From Saccoglossus kowalevskii (Eukaryota > Hemichordata > Enteropneusta > Harrimaniidae): a DNA stretch of 48,387 nucleotides. A model generated the notes under the pieces. That model worked only from the letters and a program-made list of their open reading frames with translations. It was not told the origin of the DNA and searched no databases. Shown in pieces: positions 1 through 14,498 of the stretch; position 1 is the stretch's first letter, and every line of letters starts with the position of its first letter. The DNA lies in contig NW_003108579.1 in assembly GCF_000003605.2 (NCBI RefSeq), positions 408,517 to 456,903 of the forward strand. The letters run 5' to 3'. Made by a program: the position numbers and the translations under genes.

Positions 1-3000
1 AGAAATCATCTGAATCTTCTTTCTACCTCTCTTTCTTTTCACACCACGCATAATGTAATGATAAAAATTAGGAAAAAACGCTGAGGAAATATAATGTTTG
101 GTTTGCTAGCGAGCGAGAACTGATTTGAGAATAATTGCACATGCGCATGAATTGAATGAACTATGACCCGTACAATATCGATTTGCATATTGTCAATCAA
201 AGCTCCTGTTATTTGGTTACTCATGCAAATTAGGCAATTGGACATAAACATTGCCACGTGTGAGTGTTTTTTTATTTTTAACCAGAAAATAAACAACAAT
301 TTTAACGGTGTTCCAATAAGAATTCATTGGTCAAATTTTCACAGAATGTTCTTTAGATAAATATCTATATAAAAAACGAAAAAAAACTATTTTTGATTGA
401 AATTCACAAATAAACTGCATCTCTACCTTAATATAATGTTCTTGATAGCGAGAAGGCTTTTGTCTTGGCAAATCTGTTTATGTCTATTGTCTTTGATTAT
501 TTAAAGGAAAAAGAAGATCACACTGAAGTCAACTGAATATTAAATTGTTGACTCAACAACGTACATTTGATAGTCAGTTGAGCAAATGGCATCTATGCAA
601 AAGACAGGAATAAATTTTGTAACAAAAAATGATTTTAAAAATATTTTAAATAAACAGCGGATCACTTCGCTATGACAAAAATGAAGGCATAACAACAAAT
701 GTTGCACTGTGTTTACGTATTGGCAATTTGATGTATCGAGTAGGATACGTCATATTATATAGAGAGATAGTAACTTTTATTTAAGAATGTGTATACATGT
801 AATTCATACATTCATTTTGAGCCGGTGATCACAATTTCTAGGATAAAACATTAATAACAATAAATTAATAAAACAAATGTGCAAACGTTTGCACCAAGAT
901 TTAGGGGACAGTAAGACGTTACTCGTTTCCTTCAAAATATAAATGTTAGTCATAGTCACTCACGTAATTGAGGTGTTGTATTCACAGTAGGAATCGAATG
1001 AAAATTGCTTGCGGATTGTGGGATATACAACTGAACTTGCAGCCACCCACGTAATTCAGCCACAATAATTGCTTCGTACATGCACACTACACAAAATATA
1101 TCAAAAATCACGTTTCATTTACTGCTCTTCTTTCTAGCTTCCCTGGACTGACTTTGATTATTTCAGTGCTACGCTTAGTGTAATAACACACACGGATCTC
1201 TTTGTGTCAGATTTACGCAGTGCGATTCCCCCAGGAAGTACCGTATAATCCCCTCTGGAGTATACTTTTTGTGTCTTGGTTTATAACGACACTTTCAGAA
1301 AGTAATCATTGCACGATACTGGCAGTTTGATTTTTTTTGAGTTAAGTGTCTTATATTTCATTAAACACAATCTTTGATCATAGCGCATGTTGTGTTTTAT
1401 TAAATCCTCCCCGCATGAAATAACCAGGCACCCACTCTGAAGCATTAAATTGTCTATTTTACTATTCTGCACAACAGCAAGCATTGCAGAATATCCAATC
1501 TGAATAATGTTTATTTCATTACAAAATGTATCTAATTTTAATTTTAATGCCCCATTACTTCACCAATAAAAATAACACTTTGTTTCAATAATGACAAGAT
1601 GACCACGTTATTTCTTTTCATATAATTAATCACGAAACGTTTTTTCTAATCATTTCCGCGTCACAGATAATATCCACAATTCATATATTAATGTTCCATT
1701 AGATATCACATATTAATATATTTATTCCACATTTGCCTTATCCTTGAAATCACATATGGTTGACAAATCTGCACCAATTGAATTTTAATGACAAATGACT
1801 TTTATCTTAGCATAAAAATCTAAAATTAGGATTGCAGAAATAACGCCATGCACACAAAATATAGCACAATGATCTCAACGAGAATTAATTACCATAATGT
1901 ATAAGACGGATATAAACATCTAATTCACTGAATCCCAAATCAATAGAAAACTGTCTATATTATGTTTTTTTATGAAACCTATTCTAAAACATACAACATG
2001 TTATGTGTAAAGAGCAGAATAGTAATTAACAACAAACCTCCCACTCAGGTCAGATATAGTTACTGCAACAAATATCATATAGCTACCTGATGAACGCTAG
2101 GTCAGTAAGATACAATATGCATAGACACTTAATGCTTTTATGAATTTATGAACAAGTGAACAACGTCTCCAATACTTTAATTCTATTTGCACCTACGATA
2201 TTGTTAATTATTAATAAATTCGAATCGCTGAAATATATTCAAGTAGTCAGCGTATCATTTATTTATAATACAATATAACAGCTGTAGTATTTTTTTCAGA
2301 AAATTTGTGTTCTGAAGTGTGCCATTGTGCAATGGCGAAAAATATGCCCTTCTTATCTAGATCTATAATAAAACGAGTGTTGATTATTGACAGTGTGATT
2401 GGTTGGTTACAAAGGATGTGGTTCGTTTTGTTGGCGCGAGTGTTATTGTAATTAAAATCCGCAATAAATGATTTATTACAACATTACAAAATTTATTATG
2501 ATGTTAACACTTAATTAGTGAAATACTTAAACGTGTATGTTATGCCTTATTCATGTCGTGAATGGATTAGTCTTCTTCGTCCATAATGTGACTGTAAAAC
2601 TTATGAGCCTCTAATATCTAATTCAATTTGTAGTGAAAAAATATCATCGAAATAATGGCGTAATGGGAGAGAGCAATTCAATTTATATTTGTTAATGTTT
2701 AATGAAATCCCTTAATAATAATATGCAAATATTTATTCGCTTTAACGCGATCAACTTAATACTGTGTAAAAAAATATCAAGGAAATAAATATGACATTTA
2801 CCAAAGGCACGCATGCAGGTTCGTATATGATGAACTGCTTTTGTAAACAAAAAAAAAACAAATAATAGTTTAGTATATGTGCTCAGGTGGCGATAAAGCT
2901 CTAATCCTCCTATATTGATGAATATGACACTCAAGGATATAGGTTCTGGAACATTTCAAAAATGTTGACTTCCTTTCACACAAATCCTACTCTCTTAATC

Positions 3001-3242
3001 TGCGGCAACACACGAAATGTCGCTGTGTTCTGAATCTCAACATGTAATTGTAGCAGAAATCCGGTATTTTCTAGAGAGTAGCGTTTTTCACGACCGCTCT
3101 CATACTCAGATAGAGTTTGTAATGTGATACTATGTATTGAATAATACGCCATGGAAGGCATTTCCCGTTTATGTTTGTTGAGTTCTTAAATTTATCACTT
3201 GCACACGAAAACATGACCATTACAGAAATCATCATATTTTGG

Positions 3243-3269
3243 AAAACAAAAAACAAACAAACAAACAAA
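3243..3269. repeat. (AAAC)n low-complexity run
   Basis: A run of A with C every fourth base, imperfect at the left end and regular over the last four units. It is a short microsatellite with no visible gene association. Confidence 0.6.
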
Positions 3270-4514
3270 TATTGTTAGGAATATGAAACAAATGCACATT
3301 TTACGAATGTTCCTGTCAAATAAATAAGATAAATAGTAAATTTATTATATTGTATATTGTTATATATCCCTTTACTTTAATTCATGCAGAGATGAAGTCA
3401 ATTAGTTACCTACCAATAATACAGAACGCGTCATTGAATAAACTACTTGTTAGTACTATGAACAATATATTGTCAGTTCTTTCAACGTCATGGTTAGCTA
3501 TAATAGGCGTTAATACATTTCACATAATATATTACCAATTCAGTAAAAAATGTCAACAAGGATATAGACAGCGTCGTTCTGAACATATATGGTTATAACA
3601 TTTAAATTGCTTGTTCTATTCAAATATACACATGGTTTCGCAAAATTCTTATACACCGGCGTTACACAGTTTTACAAGTGGAGAGCGACAAACTGCATGC
3701 CTAACGAAGCTACTAAATTTAAAATAAACACTTTTCGTGGTAAAAATATGTGTAGAGATGAGTTTGCATTCTAAATGCATTGAAAATAAAGGTATCAGAA
3801 TACAAAAGCGGCATATCTTCTATACATTGTTTTATAATTTCTATAAGATATGTGTTTGCATTATATACATTCAGAAAATATCAACAACGTTTGATTTTGA
3901 ACGTGATATCTCCACATGCAATGAATGCAATTTGGCACTGGCTGAAGGAATTGAAATGATTTTTTTTAAATATCGAAAGTTAATTATGAAAGTTTATTTT
4001 GTAATTGGTGCCAAAAATTGATTGATTCTCACGAAATGACTAGTCAATATCAACTAGCATTATTTACGCACATATTCGCAATATGACAATAACTATATCG
4101 ATCAATGCACCGATTCATAAATGATGCAAAGACATTTAATGCACAGTTGACATTCCCTTTATCCGATATTAAACACTCACCTAAAGGCATACTCTGTGTT
4201 TCTGATCTGGTGATGCGCTTCCTCTCTATCACAGACCGAACGATATAACATAAACTATGATTATAGTAATGTACGCGGTAGTGTGGTGATATAAAACGAC
4301 TCCCTGGCAGTGTTGTATTTATACTCGGCCCTGACGCTTGAATGCAAATTATCTCTCGGATCATGCGGACGTTGCCAAGTAACGGTTTTCTGTCGACACT
4401 GTCCAGGAACATAATGTCGGATATTTACACAAGGCGTATTTCTGTTTTTGATTTGACATTTTGCAGTCGTGAACAATATACACCGATTATTCGTGATCAT
4501 TTAATTATAACGTG

Positions 4515-4522
4515 TCACGTGA
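4515..4522. promoter_or_regulatory. Palindromic E-box TCACGTGA
   Basis: Perfect palindrome of the M/E-box class bound by bHLH-leucine-zipper factors such as MITF, TFEB and USF. The same octamer recurs at 22317-22324 and 25322-25329. At this base composition about half an occurrence is expected in the window, so three is a mild excess. No promoter is visible beside this copy, so function is unproven. Confidence 0.15.
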
Positions 4523-5968
4523 TATGACACTTTTACGATCGCAAGATGTAATCTGCGCCGTGATGGGTTGAAATAAATCTTTAATTTATATCTACTATAT
4601 CTAAGTAGACTAAACCTACTTTACAGATTCCTGTCGGCGGGTATGGTATGTGAAATGCAGTCAACAACCACAATCGCATAAATTGAATGTTTATCGGACA
4701 AACACGGAAGTGCTGTAAAGTGGATTAAAATGCAATGCGGGCAAACATAGTCATCGGTATTGCAGCAAAACAATGACTATGATTTTACACGCGATTCGTC
4801 ATATCCCAGTCCCTTGAATTCAATAAAGTCTTATACAAAGCGGATTTAACCATTTTATTGAAGGAGTTTTTGATTCCGTGGGCAAGTATTAATAATTTGC
4901 CGCATTGGTGATCACGGGCATCATGTGTCACGACACATCGAAGCATATGATATTCTACACACATGTATGGACTTATGCTTTCGGTCGAAATGCCCGGTAT
5001 TATGACGATGCATATAACTGATTAATATTTTGAGCCTGGTTGATAACGCACAATTAAATGATGTTCTCAAAAATAAATTTATTTATCGTTTAAAACTATT
5101 GTAAAATATCATTTGTATTATAACGAATTGTATATTTAATTACCATGCGGTGTTTTTGCACATTGCAAAAGATTTTGCGCATTGTTTACATATTTACTAT
5201 ATTCCACGTTTGGGACTACGTGACAAGGTTGTGTATTTTAAGACATCATGTCGACTTCATCGAATACGAACTTCCTTCAAAGTCGCATCCTTTAATAAAT
5301 GAATTTTGGAAAGCGGCATTTACCTCTGATCAAGTATGTAGGCAACCCAACAATGGTATTGAACGAAAACCAGTCAACTGCCAGTGGGATTGTGACTCAG
5401 GTCTCACCGATGATTACTTCTAAGCAATAACCTTTACGCTACCACTGATTATAGTACTAAGATATAAACTGCCATCTAAAAGTAAAAAACAAAACAAAAA
5501 ACGCTTATTGTAGACGCACAATGTTTCACGTATATGTAATTTGACCTAATAACATTTCAGATCAATGGTTTATTGACCTTTTCGCCGAGGACAGACGATG
5601 TTACGACAAATGCATAAAGCAATTATCGTAATGTGAATATAATCGGTATTAGTTCATTTATAAAATTACCTCCCTCGGGCATGTCAACTCCATTATATGA
5701 CATGGTCACAATCCAAATAACCCATTATAGAAATCAAGTAATGAGAGATTCATTTTGTATTTTCAAAGAATAATTCATAGTGGTGAGATATAGTATTGAT
5801 TACTTCGTTATTATTGTTCAATATGCGAACCGTGAGTGAAAATTAATCTTTAAATTGATATGAATGATCGGTTATCGTAACTCGTATATCATTGCTATGG
5901 AAATAGACAAACATTTTACAAGATAACATCAAAGTACGTCATACATTATTTCGTTCATACATTATTTC

Positions 5969-6106
5969 GTTCATTCATTCACTCATTCATTCATTCATTC
6001 ATTCATTCATTCATTCATTCATTCATTCATTCATTCATTCATTCATCCATCCATTCATTCATTCATTTATTTATTCATTCATTCATTCATTTATTCATTT
6101 ATTCGA
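5969..6106. repeat. (ATTC)n / (TTCA)n microsatellite
   Basis: About 135 bp of tetranucleotide repeat, ATTC in the + orientation. It is nearly perfect in the first two thirds, then interrupted by ATCC and ATTT variants toward the right. The left edge is preceded by a 16-bp word (CATACATTATTTCGTT) that is itself repeated in tandem, which looks like the imperfect seed of the array. It should be length-polymorphic between individuals. Confidence 0.95.
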
Positions 6107-8809
6107 TATTTATTATGAATCCAAGGCATAAACATAAACATGGAGTAAACACGAGTAAATGTGTATTTATTTATTTTATTTCCCAATTTCATAAGTTATT
6201 TTCATAAATTGATTTCCCCATATTGTTCAATTATCGTTGATAACATTGCTGTAAATCTGTATTCATGCAAATCCTTATTCATGTTCATTGGTATCAATCC
6301 TAACAACTCAAACTTTTTCGTCCACCCTTAATCATTGGCATAATTGAGTTCATTATCTTGATGCATTATATGGTTTTTACATTAAATCTTTGAACAGTCC
6401 TCTATACACTTCTATACACAATTAATTGCAATACAGTAATGCAAACGATAGCATTTTTATAGAAAAGGAGTGTATCCAGTGGCGCTACACTACTATTACA
6501 ATTATTGAAAATGTTCAAATTGGAACATCACTACGAATGACGCCGATAATTTTAGACTTCCGGTGCAACGTAAAAAAATCAGTATTGATATAGTATTATA
6601 CTAGCAATATAGATTGTATCAAAGTTAGATCTCAAATGCATAGTCAAAATAAATAAAAAAAATGGTATTTTCTGTTAAACATGTGCATACAATGTTGTAA
6701 ACTGACACAGCGTCGCCTTCGTTGATCATGTCTCTAAAGTGAACTCACAGTTACCCACATTTATTGTTATCAAGATTCAATCCACCCGCGATCGACGATT
6801 TGGCACCATCTATGATAAGGTCAGCCGACTAAGTAAAAGAAAATAACACAGCGTTCTCCCGGGAATTCACCATGAAGGTAATTAGGCGGACCGGTAAAGT
6901 CTCTGTAATCCGATTTATCCAGAGTGACAATAACGTCCCACGTTTCGTACTTAACATATTGATGGAAAAATAACAACACTGTAAGTGTGTTAATGATAAC
7001 AAAACTGAGTGTCCACGGTGAATCGGTGTAATATATTATATAAAGTTGTGCTTACTAAACTTTGAAGCAACATTATATATGCGATGTTGAAAACTTTTCA
7101 AATTCCCTAACAATAAACCTAAACATGTAAAGCTGATAAGGAAATGAATTCAACGATGACTAAACAATCAGTGCAAACACATGCCTATTAGTATACCCTC
7201 CCCGCGGCTCGGCGTTGTCCCAGCACCACCAACAGCAAATCTCACATTGTAGCAGATGACTTGATCATACATCAAATACACGATTTCAAACGATCCGCTA
7301 AGTAAACGATCACCGCGGGTGTTCTCTACTCACGCTATATCTACAGTCAAGTGTGACTGTTTTTTTAAACATGAACATGAGAGACACGTTAATTGTTGGT
7401 GAGATTGATTAATTTGCATCTCGACTGTCGATAATTAGTTTGTTTACGAATAAATATCTCGGTGTATATCACGTTTGAGCAATCGAATTTTTATTCGTAC
7501 GCATCACGTAGTAATCGTGTAACGTTTCTCGACAAGTTGAAGTTCGACGTTGTTATTTGTAGTGGTTTCCCATTGCTACTGAAAGTAAATCGACCACGAT
7601 AACGTGCTGTTAGGAGAAAGTCATTATCTTTCTCAGCAAGTGGCTTTTTTAACAAAGCTAGTTTGCACATGTGATTACAAGAATTTGTTTTTGTACTTTG
7701 CACGCTTTCAATTCCAGAGTTTCGTGAAACGTGTTTTTGTGTAATGGCATTGAATGCAGCAGATGAGAATATGAAATATTTTACTATTGATATATGCTTT
7801 TCTTTTCTTTGAGAGACTTTGAGCGGTCAGGAAATGTGAGGATATTCAATCGAACATGTGCCATGTGCCGTGGAATCAGAAGAAATTAATTTTCAATGAA
7901 TCATTTGCTACGTATAACATTTAAACATTTTTTTGCGTGTGATATATACCTTGATTTACATGTGCGCTTAGTGCAATCTGGTCATTCTCAGTGGGTAAGA
8001 AAGATTAAAACTGTGAACTCACACACATAGAAGGTGGTTTAATTATGTACAAAAAGAGCGCACAAAGCAATCACAACCCCTGGTTTACCAGAGCAAGAAA
8101 ATAAAAACAACGATACTGCTCATTTAAAACATTTAAAACACTCGAGTATATACTAGTGTTTATAACACATGGAATTCCAATTTTGTCAAAATATAAACAT
8201 TTTTAACACTACACAGTCGTAATAGTAACAGTATAATTCTGTCAAAAGTAAACTAGACGTGTTCAATCTCCTCGACGCAATGAATTGTATTCCACCTTCA
8301 TCACTCACTATTTGAAGTACCCCTGTGAATGAAATTGACAAACATCACAAAAATGTGACATAATGGGACCGACATTTTCAAGAGTTTTTCTCAGATCTCA
8401 ATAGCAATTTTTTTTCATTGGCGAAATGAAATAAACCATGGTTAAGAAGATTATTTGGAGCTTTAGGTAAGGCAAGAGTGACTGCTGTACTACTGTATCG
8501 CACATAGGACTTTGAGCATCTGTATGTACAGGAAACATACAATCATATCGATCAGAACACATTGTTTTCCATGGAATAATATAAACGGTATTATGTCATA
8601 TAGTTGAGTCAATCGCGTAGATTGTATTTTCTCCACTTTGTCACATGCAGCTTGCCGACAGAGGCACGTACAATTGACTTTATATAACAGCTATCGAATA
8701 TACTTACACAACAGTAGCATTGTAATAGACGTTAGTATAACGCGCGAGGTCGCTTATACAAATAAGTAAAATATTAGGAATACTACTATTTCATTCGACA
8801 TGCGTTCCT
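6107..8809. other. Gene-less AT-rich DNA
   Basis: I see no supported gene. A GC-richer patch around 7195-7330 contains CCGCGG twice, about 110 bp apart. The 70-codon minus-strand frame at 7491-7703 has no recognisable features. Confidence 0.55.
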
Positions 8810-9151
8810 GTATTTGTCCTGTGGGATCTGAATGATTCGAGCAGACATCATAATTCGGAAAAAAAAAAATGAGCAATAAATATACCTGTGAACGTCATCA
8901 GTCGTGTCGTGTCGTGCTCCAAGCTTATTCACGTTTTTTCAATAAAATTTTTCCTACGAAGCTATTATTGGGCCTATTATGTATTTGTCCTGTGGGATCT
9001 GAATGATTCGAGCAGACATCATAATTCGGAAAAAAAAAAATGAGCAATAAATATACCTGTGAACGTCATCAGTCGTGTCGTGTCGTGCTCCAAGCTTATT
9101 CACGTTTTTTCAATAAAATTTTTCCTACGAAGCTATTATTGGGCCTATTAT
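8810..9151. repeat. Perfect 171-bp tandem duplication
   Basis: Bases 8810-8980 are repeated at 8981-9151. The two copies read identically, including the same 11-base A tract and an internal GTCGT triplication in each. There is no open frame across them, no terminal inverted repeats and no poly-A tail at an end. Complete identity, set in a window where other duplicates differ by 10-25%, means this duplication is very recent or is an assembly artefact. Confidence 0.95.
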
Positions 9152-11792
9152 AATGACACAGCCCCTGGCTTATAAGAGACATACGACAATACCAGAGGCG
9201 ATATTGGTAATTTGGGTTCGCTATATGCGTTTGATCTTTCGGCAACTATACAAAGAGTTGTTCCGACCATTAAACGTATATTTGTATTTAATTTCAATGA
9301 ACTATATTACATGTTATTAGAAGACCTTTGTTAAGGAACAACAGTAGTTTGAATGTAATGAGCATAGTTTTCTATGAATATAAAAGTATAATAAAGTAAT
9401 TGACTGACAAAAGTACACGTACGCGTGAAACACTTCAAACTGGCGATCGTTGCAAATGTCTCGCTACTACTATAGGTAGAGCGATCACCACCACGCATTA
9501 CAGACTGTCGGGAGCTCGAAATAACACGCAATGAGCACGGTCTCACAGTGACTCGTCGTTAATGCACAAGCATAATCACAAACATAACGTTAAAATAACA
9601 ACGGATAGAACTACACGATATAAATATATGCACTGTATTTATGGTTCAATACGAGCGTACTCAGTTCGCGTATTTACTACTGAAACATAAAAATAATGGC
9701 TGTAACTATTACATAAGCGATAAATCTCAGTATTTTCTACGCCTAAGAGTCTACTCCTTCCAGATGTAACACAAATTACGCTTATACCACGTCAAGTGAA
9801 TTATGAAATGCTTTAGCAATTTACCTATTCAGTACATATTGAGTGGGCGCGGGCGTTTTGATAAATCTGTAAATCATTTTGGGTCTGTACTCCCTGTAAT
9901 ACACAATTTGTCGGCATCAAGTAATACTCTTCTCAATTACATCCGCGGCTCTTTGAAGTTAGTTCACGTCACGCAGGTTTACTAAGCCCCTTGTAATATC
10001 AACCTGCACTTTATGACAAAATTTCCCTGAATTTGCGGTTTTTCAAATCAAACATTTTCCTGTAATTTGATAAATTTTTAACAATTGATAGTATACATTT
10101 GGAGTATAACACGACTGAAATGAAATAGGGATACGGATCGCAGATTTGATGACGAAACATTGTCAAGTAATACTGAAGCCTGCCAATAATTTATTTTACA
10201 CATATTCCGTGGCCACAAGGACGTTTGCAGAGCGTAAAAACAGGATACAATGGTGCCAAAATTGTTATAATACGCACACACGCGCCGTTTTTGCGGCTGA
10301 CCAAAAGTATCGCTGTCCGAATAAGGAGCATTATTTGGTAATTACACTGTTGGTGCGTAGCATAAACCGACGTGGCCCTGGAACACACACGCGCGTATTG
10401 CTCTGCACTCAAAATTGCAGAGGTAGGACTGAATCGATCGTAAACCATTGTAAGTTTAAGCCATGTGTTAAGTACGTGCAGCGCTGTAACTTAATTGGTT
10501 TGTGTTGATATCCTTTTACTTATTTAATTGAAAAATAATCTATCGTCTGATTTATAACAGTGACGCAACACAATGTGCAAATATGGGCAACGATAATATT
10601 TCTATGTTTCAGTTATAACGAGTTAGTTTGGTATAACGATTCACAACTGGTTATTTCATTGGAAGGATTAATTCGCAATCTCGGTATATGCAAAGTATTA
10701 CCGATATATTCAAGTTTAAGAGGGACAAACGTTCGCACATTCCACAAATCTGTTATAAATTGAAAACATTTCTCAGCAGCATTTTAACTGAGGTTCGCTA
10801 CGCCGTGCATTATATTGACTTTCGGGTGATTTAATCATCTCCCCTGTGGAATATGACCTTGTGGCGAGCAATCGGGAAAAATCACACATCGTTGTTTAAT
10901 GCGAGTCAAAACGTTTCCAGAATGATGTGTTTTCAAAACTGTTGCGATTGGTCAATAACTTTCATCATTATAATATGTAACTTCCGGTAGGTGAGAGTTT
11001 AATTAATCAGAGTAACATAATATGCGCTTCGAAATTGTTAAATAAGAATTGGAATTTATAGTAACCTTACGCGTGGTATTGTTATTGGAAATGCAATATT
11101 CCTTACATTAGATGCGTTCACGAGCATTTTAATTTCCCCTGCAATGACGCTTATCGAAATTAAACTTTAGTAAACGAGCCCACAATGATGAACTAAATCT
11201 TTATACTGTCAGTTTCAATCTCCAGTCACTGTCGTTTTTCTCCATTTAAGCCACGATGTAACGACTGGGCGCCCACTTGAATATGTCAAATGAACTTACA
11301 TTAAGCACTCAGGGGAGAAGATGAGCGTATGTAATCTAGAGAACAATAATTCAATTTTCTCTCCACAGTCGGTGTTTTCCTCTTTGGCATTTCCGACGAG
11401 ATTCGGATGTAAGCAGTAAAAATTGGGAATAATTATTGTGAACTTTAGATGTAGACACTGAATTATAATATTATTACCAAATATCTGCGCTCTGAAAAAA
11501 AGAGCCTCCAAGGCATCGTTATTTGTTACCTGAGACTGAGTTCATGAGTCAAGCATGCAAGTGCTCGTTTGTGATACTATTATGTTATGAAGAGTCGTAT
11601 AACAAACTCTATCGGGAATACTTTGTGAGATAATAAACCAGTGTGAGGTCTAGAAGTCAAACCCTGCAAGCATTCTTTTCAGAACTCCTGCAATCTGCGA
11701 GTAGCCGACAAGTATAACCCGTTTTCAGCTAAAACTGCTAAAAACGAATAGCATCGTACGGCACATTAGTATAGAACTCACAAATAGAAGTA

Positions 11793-11802
11793 CCCCCCCC
11801 CC
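11793..11802. repeat. C10 homopolymer
   Basis: Ten consecutive C residues followed by GG, unusual in this AT-rich sequence. It is a likely site of length variation or sequencing error. Confidence 0.8.
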
Positions 11803-14160
11803 GGTGATACACATACAAACTTAAGCCGATTGCCTTCGACTAACCTGGAATCATTAATTGATCGATGTATTTAAGGAAATTGTATTCAAACTTTGTGACA
11901 TAAAACCTGTTACATGTGTACAATGGATTATTGGAACAAACCTCACATTCAATATCAAGCACAATTATAAGCATATTAGTGACTCACTAAATTGCAATTG
12001 AAATTAAGTTGGTTTAATACTCACATGGACTCTTCTAGGAATACTTAAATCATTATTTTTTATTTGATCTACACATGCGAATTCCACATATGGACTCATT
12101 CATTTGTTGACTTGTCATATGTCAAATATGTTTTAAAAAAACATGGCAGCATTTATTAAGGTTTCGTAATAAGTATGATAACAATTGCTTATATAGAATT
12201 AGTAATTATGTGTCCTGCCCGCTGTGTTCATAGTACAAGAACAATTTCATTTGATATACTGGTCATTATAACGATAATCGATATAGCAAAATAACTTCGC
12301 AGTATACTATATAACTTATGTACTTCAGTAGTTACAATCTTGCTCAGTAATATTGGTATTGATAATCCCTTCTAAGCGCCATAGCTTCATCCTGAGGTTT
12401 TTGATCTAAAGAAGTTATTTTCTTCCCGTCATGCAATATATTCGCTCGCATACGGCCGCAAAATACATTGCACTACTCGTTGAAACTTTACCACACAAAC
12501 GTAGGGTGAGGCATTGCCGTTCTGCCATACGGTTTCGTAAAGCGACTCGAAAAAAATCAGTTGTCATTTCACTTGTTTACTGTGGAAAATAGAGCGTGAT
12601 TTGACATATTGCAATGTATCTGAAGGCGATACACACAGTAGCGAATCAAATAAAGGTTCTATACAAAGTATACGTACCGTCAATCTATATGGTGTCCAAC
12701 TATAGCACATATACTTTTAAAGAAATACCAAACACAGATACGTAAAGACGCAATTTTATATTCTCAACTAACGGTTTTTCGATGACAATTTAACTCAGTG
12801 AAATTGGTTTGATATGTCATTTTTTATAATTACATTTCCTTTTGCAATGCGGAACCATTGTAGGTCATTTTTTCAGATTTTGATTAATTTACCTGCCCTG
12901 ATCGGTGAACACGTCAACTTTATCCATTTTGACAGTGTATTGCATTCTTTGAAAAATGTTAATGCAGTTACAAAGAATTCTCAATCAATGCACAATGATG
13001 TGGCGTGGATTCATTGCACTCTGCGTACGAATCAGTTCGAATACCGCTGTTTTCAATTATCAAGTATTTTTTTTATAGAAATGCTGTAGGAACGATCTCA
13101 ACTTCGACATTAAACACTAATGAATATTCACATATTTATAAGGTTGTGAATTGCATTGTGTTAAATATTTCAAATATACAGTGACTTTGTAACTCGGGCA
13201 GAATAAGTGGTTTTGTATTGCAAACCTAAAATATGTACATAGTTAATGAATTGTTAAATTAGCATCTATCAGAATTGTATACAATATCGACGAAACAGTT
13301 AAGGGAATATACTCAAATCACATAACATTTCAAAGTTAACGATATCCCTATTGAACGTGATAAAACATACATTAAGCGAGTTGTGACTGTTTTGAAATAT
13401 TTTTGCATTTTTGTCTGTTTGCATCCAAATTACTTTACACTTTCATTTTTCATAATGATTATATAATATTTAATATAGCACTGTACAGCCACTTCTTCAA
13501 ACAATCATTGACTACATACAATTGCATAACTTTTACGTAATATGAACCACTAAACAACTCATCTTAAGGTTACCATAGTTACAACCAAGATATGTAATCA
13601 TAGAATCGCAGTAACGTGTGAAAAGCTCATATATTCCAAAACTTCAATCAATTGCGGGCATATCTGTCGCATTACCACACACTGTGATTTGCACCTCAAA
13701 CTGTTGGATTTAATTCTAATATGCCTTCGGTGTTCCGGGATATCCCATTGTAATGTGAATACATCTTTGTTTTTGTATAGGACAACTATTTGCAATGAAC
13801 AGAAAAATTCATTCTTCATCAGTAAAATCTTCATTTGAGAATAAACTGAGTTAATTTCCACGCTGTAAGTTTTTTATCGCTTTTTATGCACTAGATTGCG
13901 CCTCATTCTTACCGTATCACTGATTTTTGTGTGTTCCATGGGAAGGGACGAAGGTGATTCCGTGTTTTTTTTTGGAAACGAGCAATGAACAACACACGTA
14001 AAGACGCATTTCTGAAACACAATGTCTTGTACTTTACAATGGTAATTAAACTGGTGTGTATGCAAACATAACTTTAAAACAACAATTTTCTTACACTAGT
14101 AAAATAAGAAAACATACGCTGAGATGAAAAAAGATATTTCAATGTTTTTACTGAACTTAA

Positions 14161-14181
14161 TATAATAATAATAATAATAAT
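14161..14181. repeat. (AAT)n microsatellite
   Basis: Six to seven uninterrupted ATA/AAT units in otherwise non-repetitive sequence. Confidence 0.8.
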
Positions 14182-14477
14182 GTACAGTTGTAAATGAAAA
14201 ATGGATTTAGCAAACGAGACATGTTAATAGATTATTATATTGCGGAAATAACACTACGACTTTCCGACTTTCCGTTTTCGAAATTGTGTCGTTTATATGG
14301 AGAGTTTTTATTTTTACCTAGTGAAATCATATTTATTAAAGTTATTATTCATACATGAGTTGTTGAACAGACTTCATAGTTTGTAATTTCAATCAGCTTC
14401 TTCCAGTCATAATTCAAGACAAATAAAATAATAGCAAATTATCTTTTTCCTGTAATATTCTTGTGCAATCAGCAATT

Positions 14478-14498
14478 ATTAATTAATTAATTAATTAA
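14478..14498. repeat. (TTAA)n microsatellite
   Basis: About five tandem TTAA units, self-complementary and therefore able to form a small cruciform. Confidence 0.8.

Larger units (their letters stand above)
1..5968. other. Gene-less AT-rich DNA
   Basis: No reading frame here has recognisable domains, and the frames of 60-120 codons (the longest on the minus strand at 4050-4412) overlap one another on both strands in slightly GC-richer patches, as chance frames do. Visible small items are an AAAC run near 3243-3269, a 7-bp-arm palindrome (ATGTGTC, 2-nt spacer, GACACAT) near 4934, and a TCACGTGA E-box palindrome at 4515-4522. The stretch is best read as intergenic or intronic. Confidence 0.6.

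Noticed and set aside
4050-4412. 120-codon minus-strand open frame overlapping frames on both strands
   Set aside because: Several frames are open together in a slightly GC-richer patch, the usual signature of chance. There are no recognisable motifs.
5969-6106. Evenly spaced repeats considered as a CRISPR array
   Set aside because: It is a pure tetranucleotide microsatellite with no spacers, and the sequence is eukaryotic in character.
10146-10508. 120-codon plus-strand frame with several cysteines
   Set aside because: An 85-codon frame is open on the opposite strand over the same DNA. Cysteine spacing matches no family I know.
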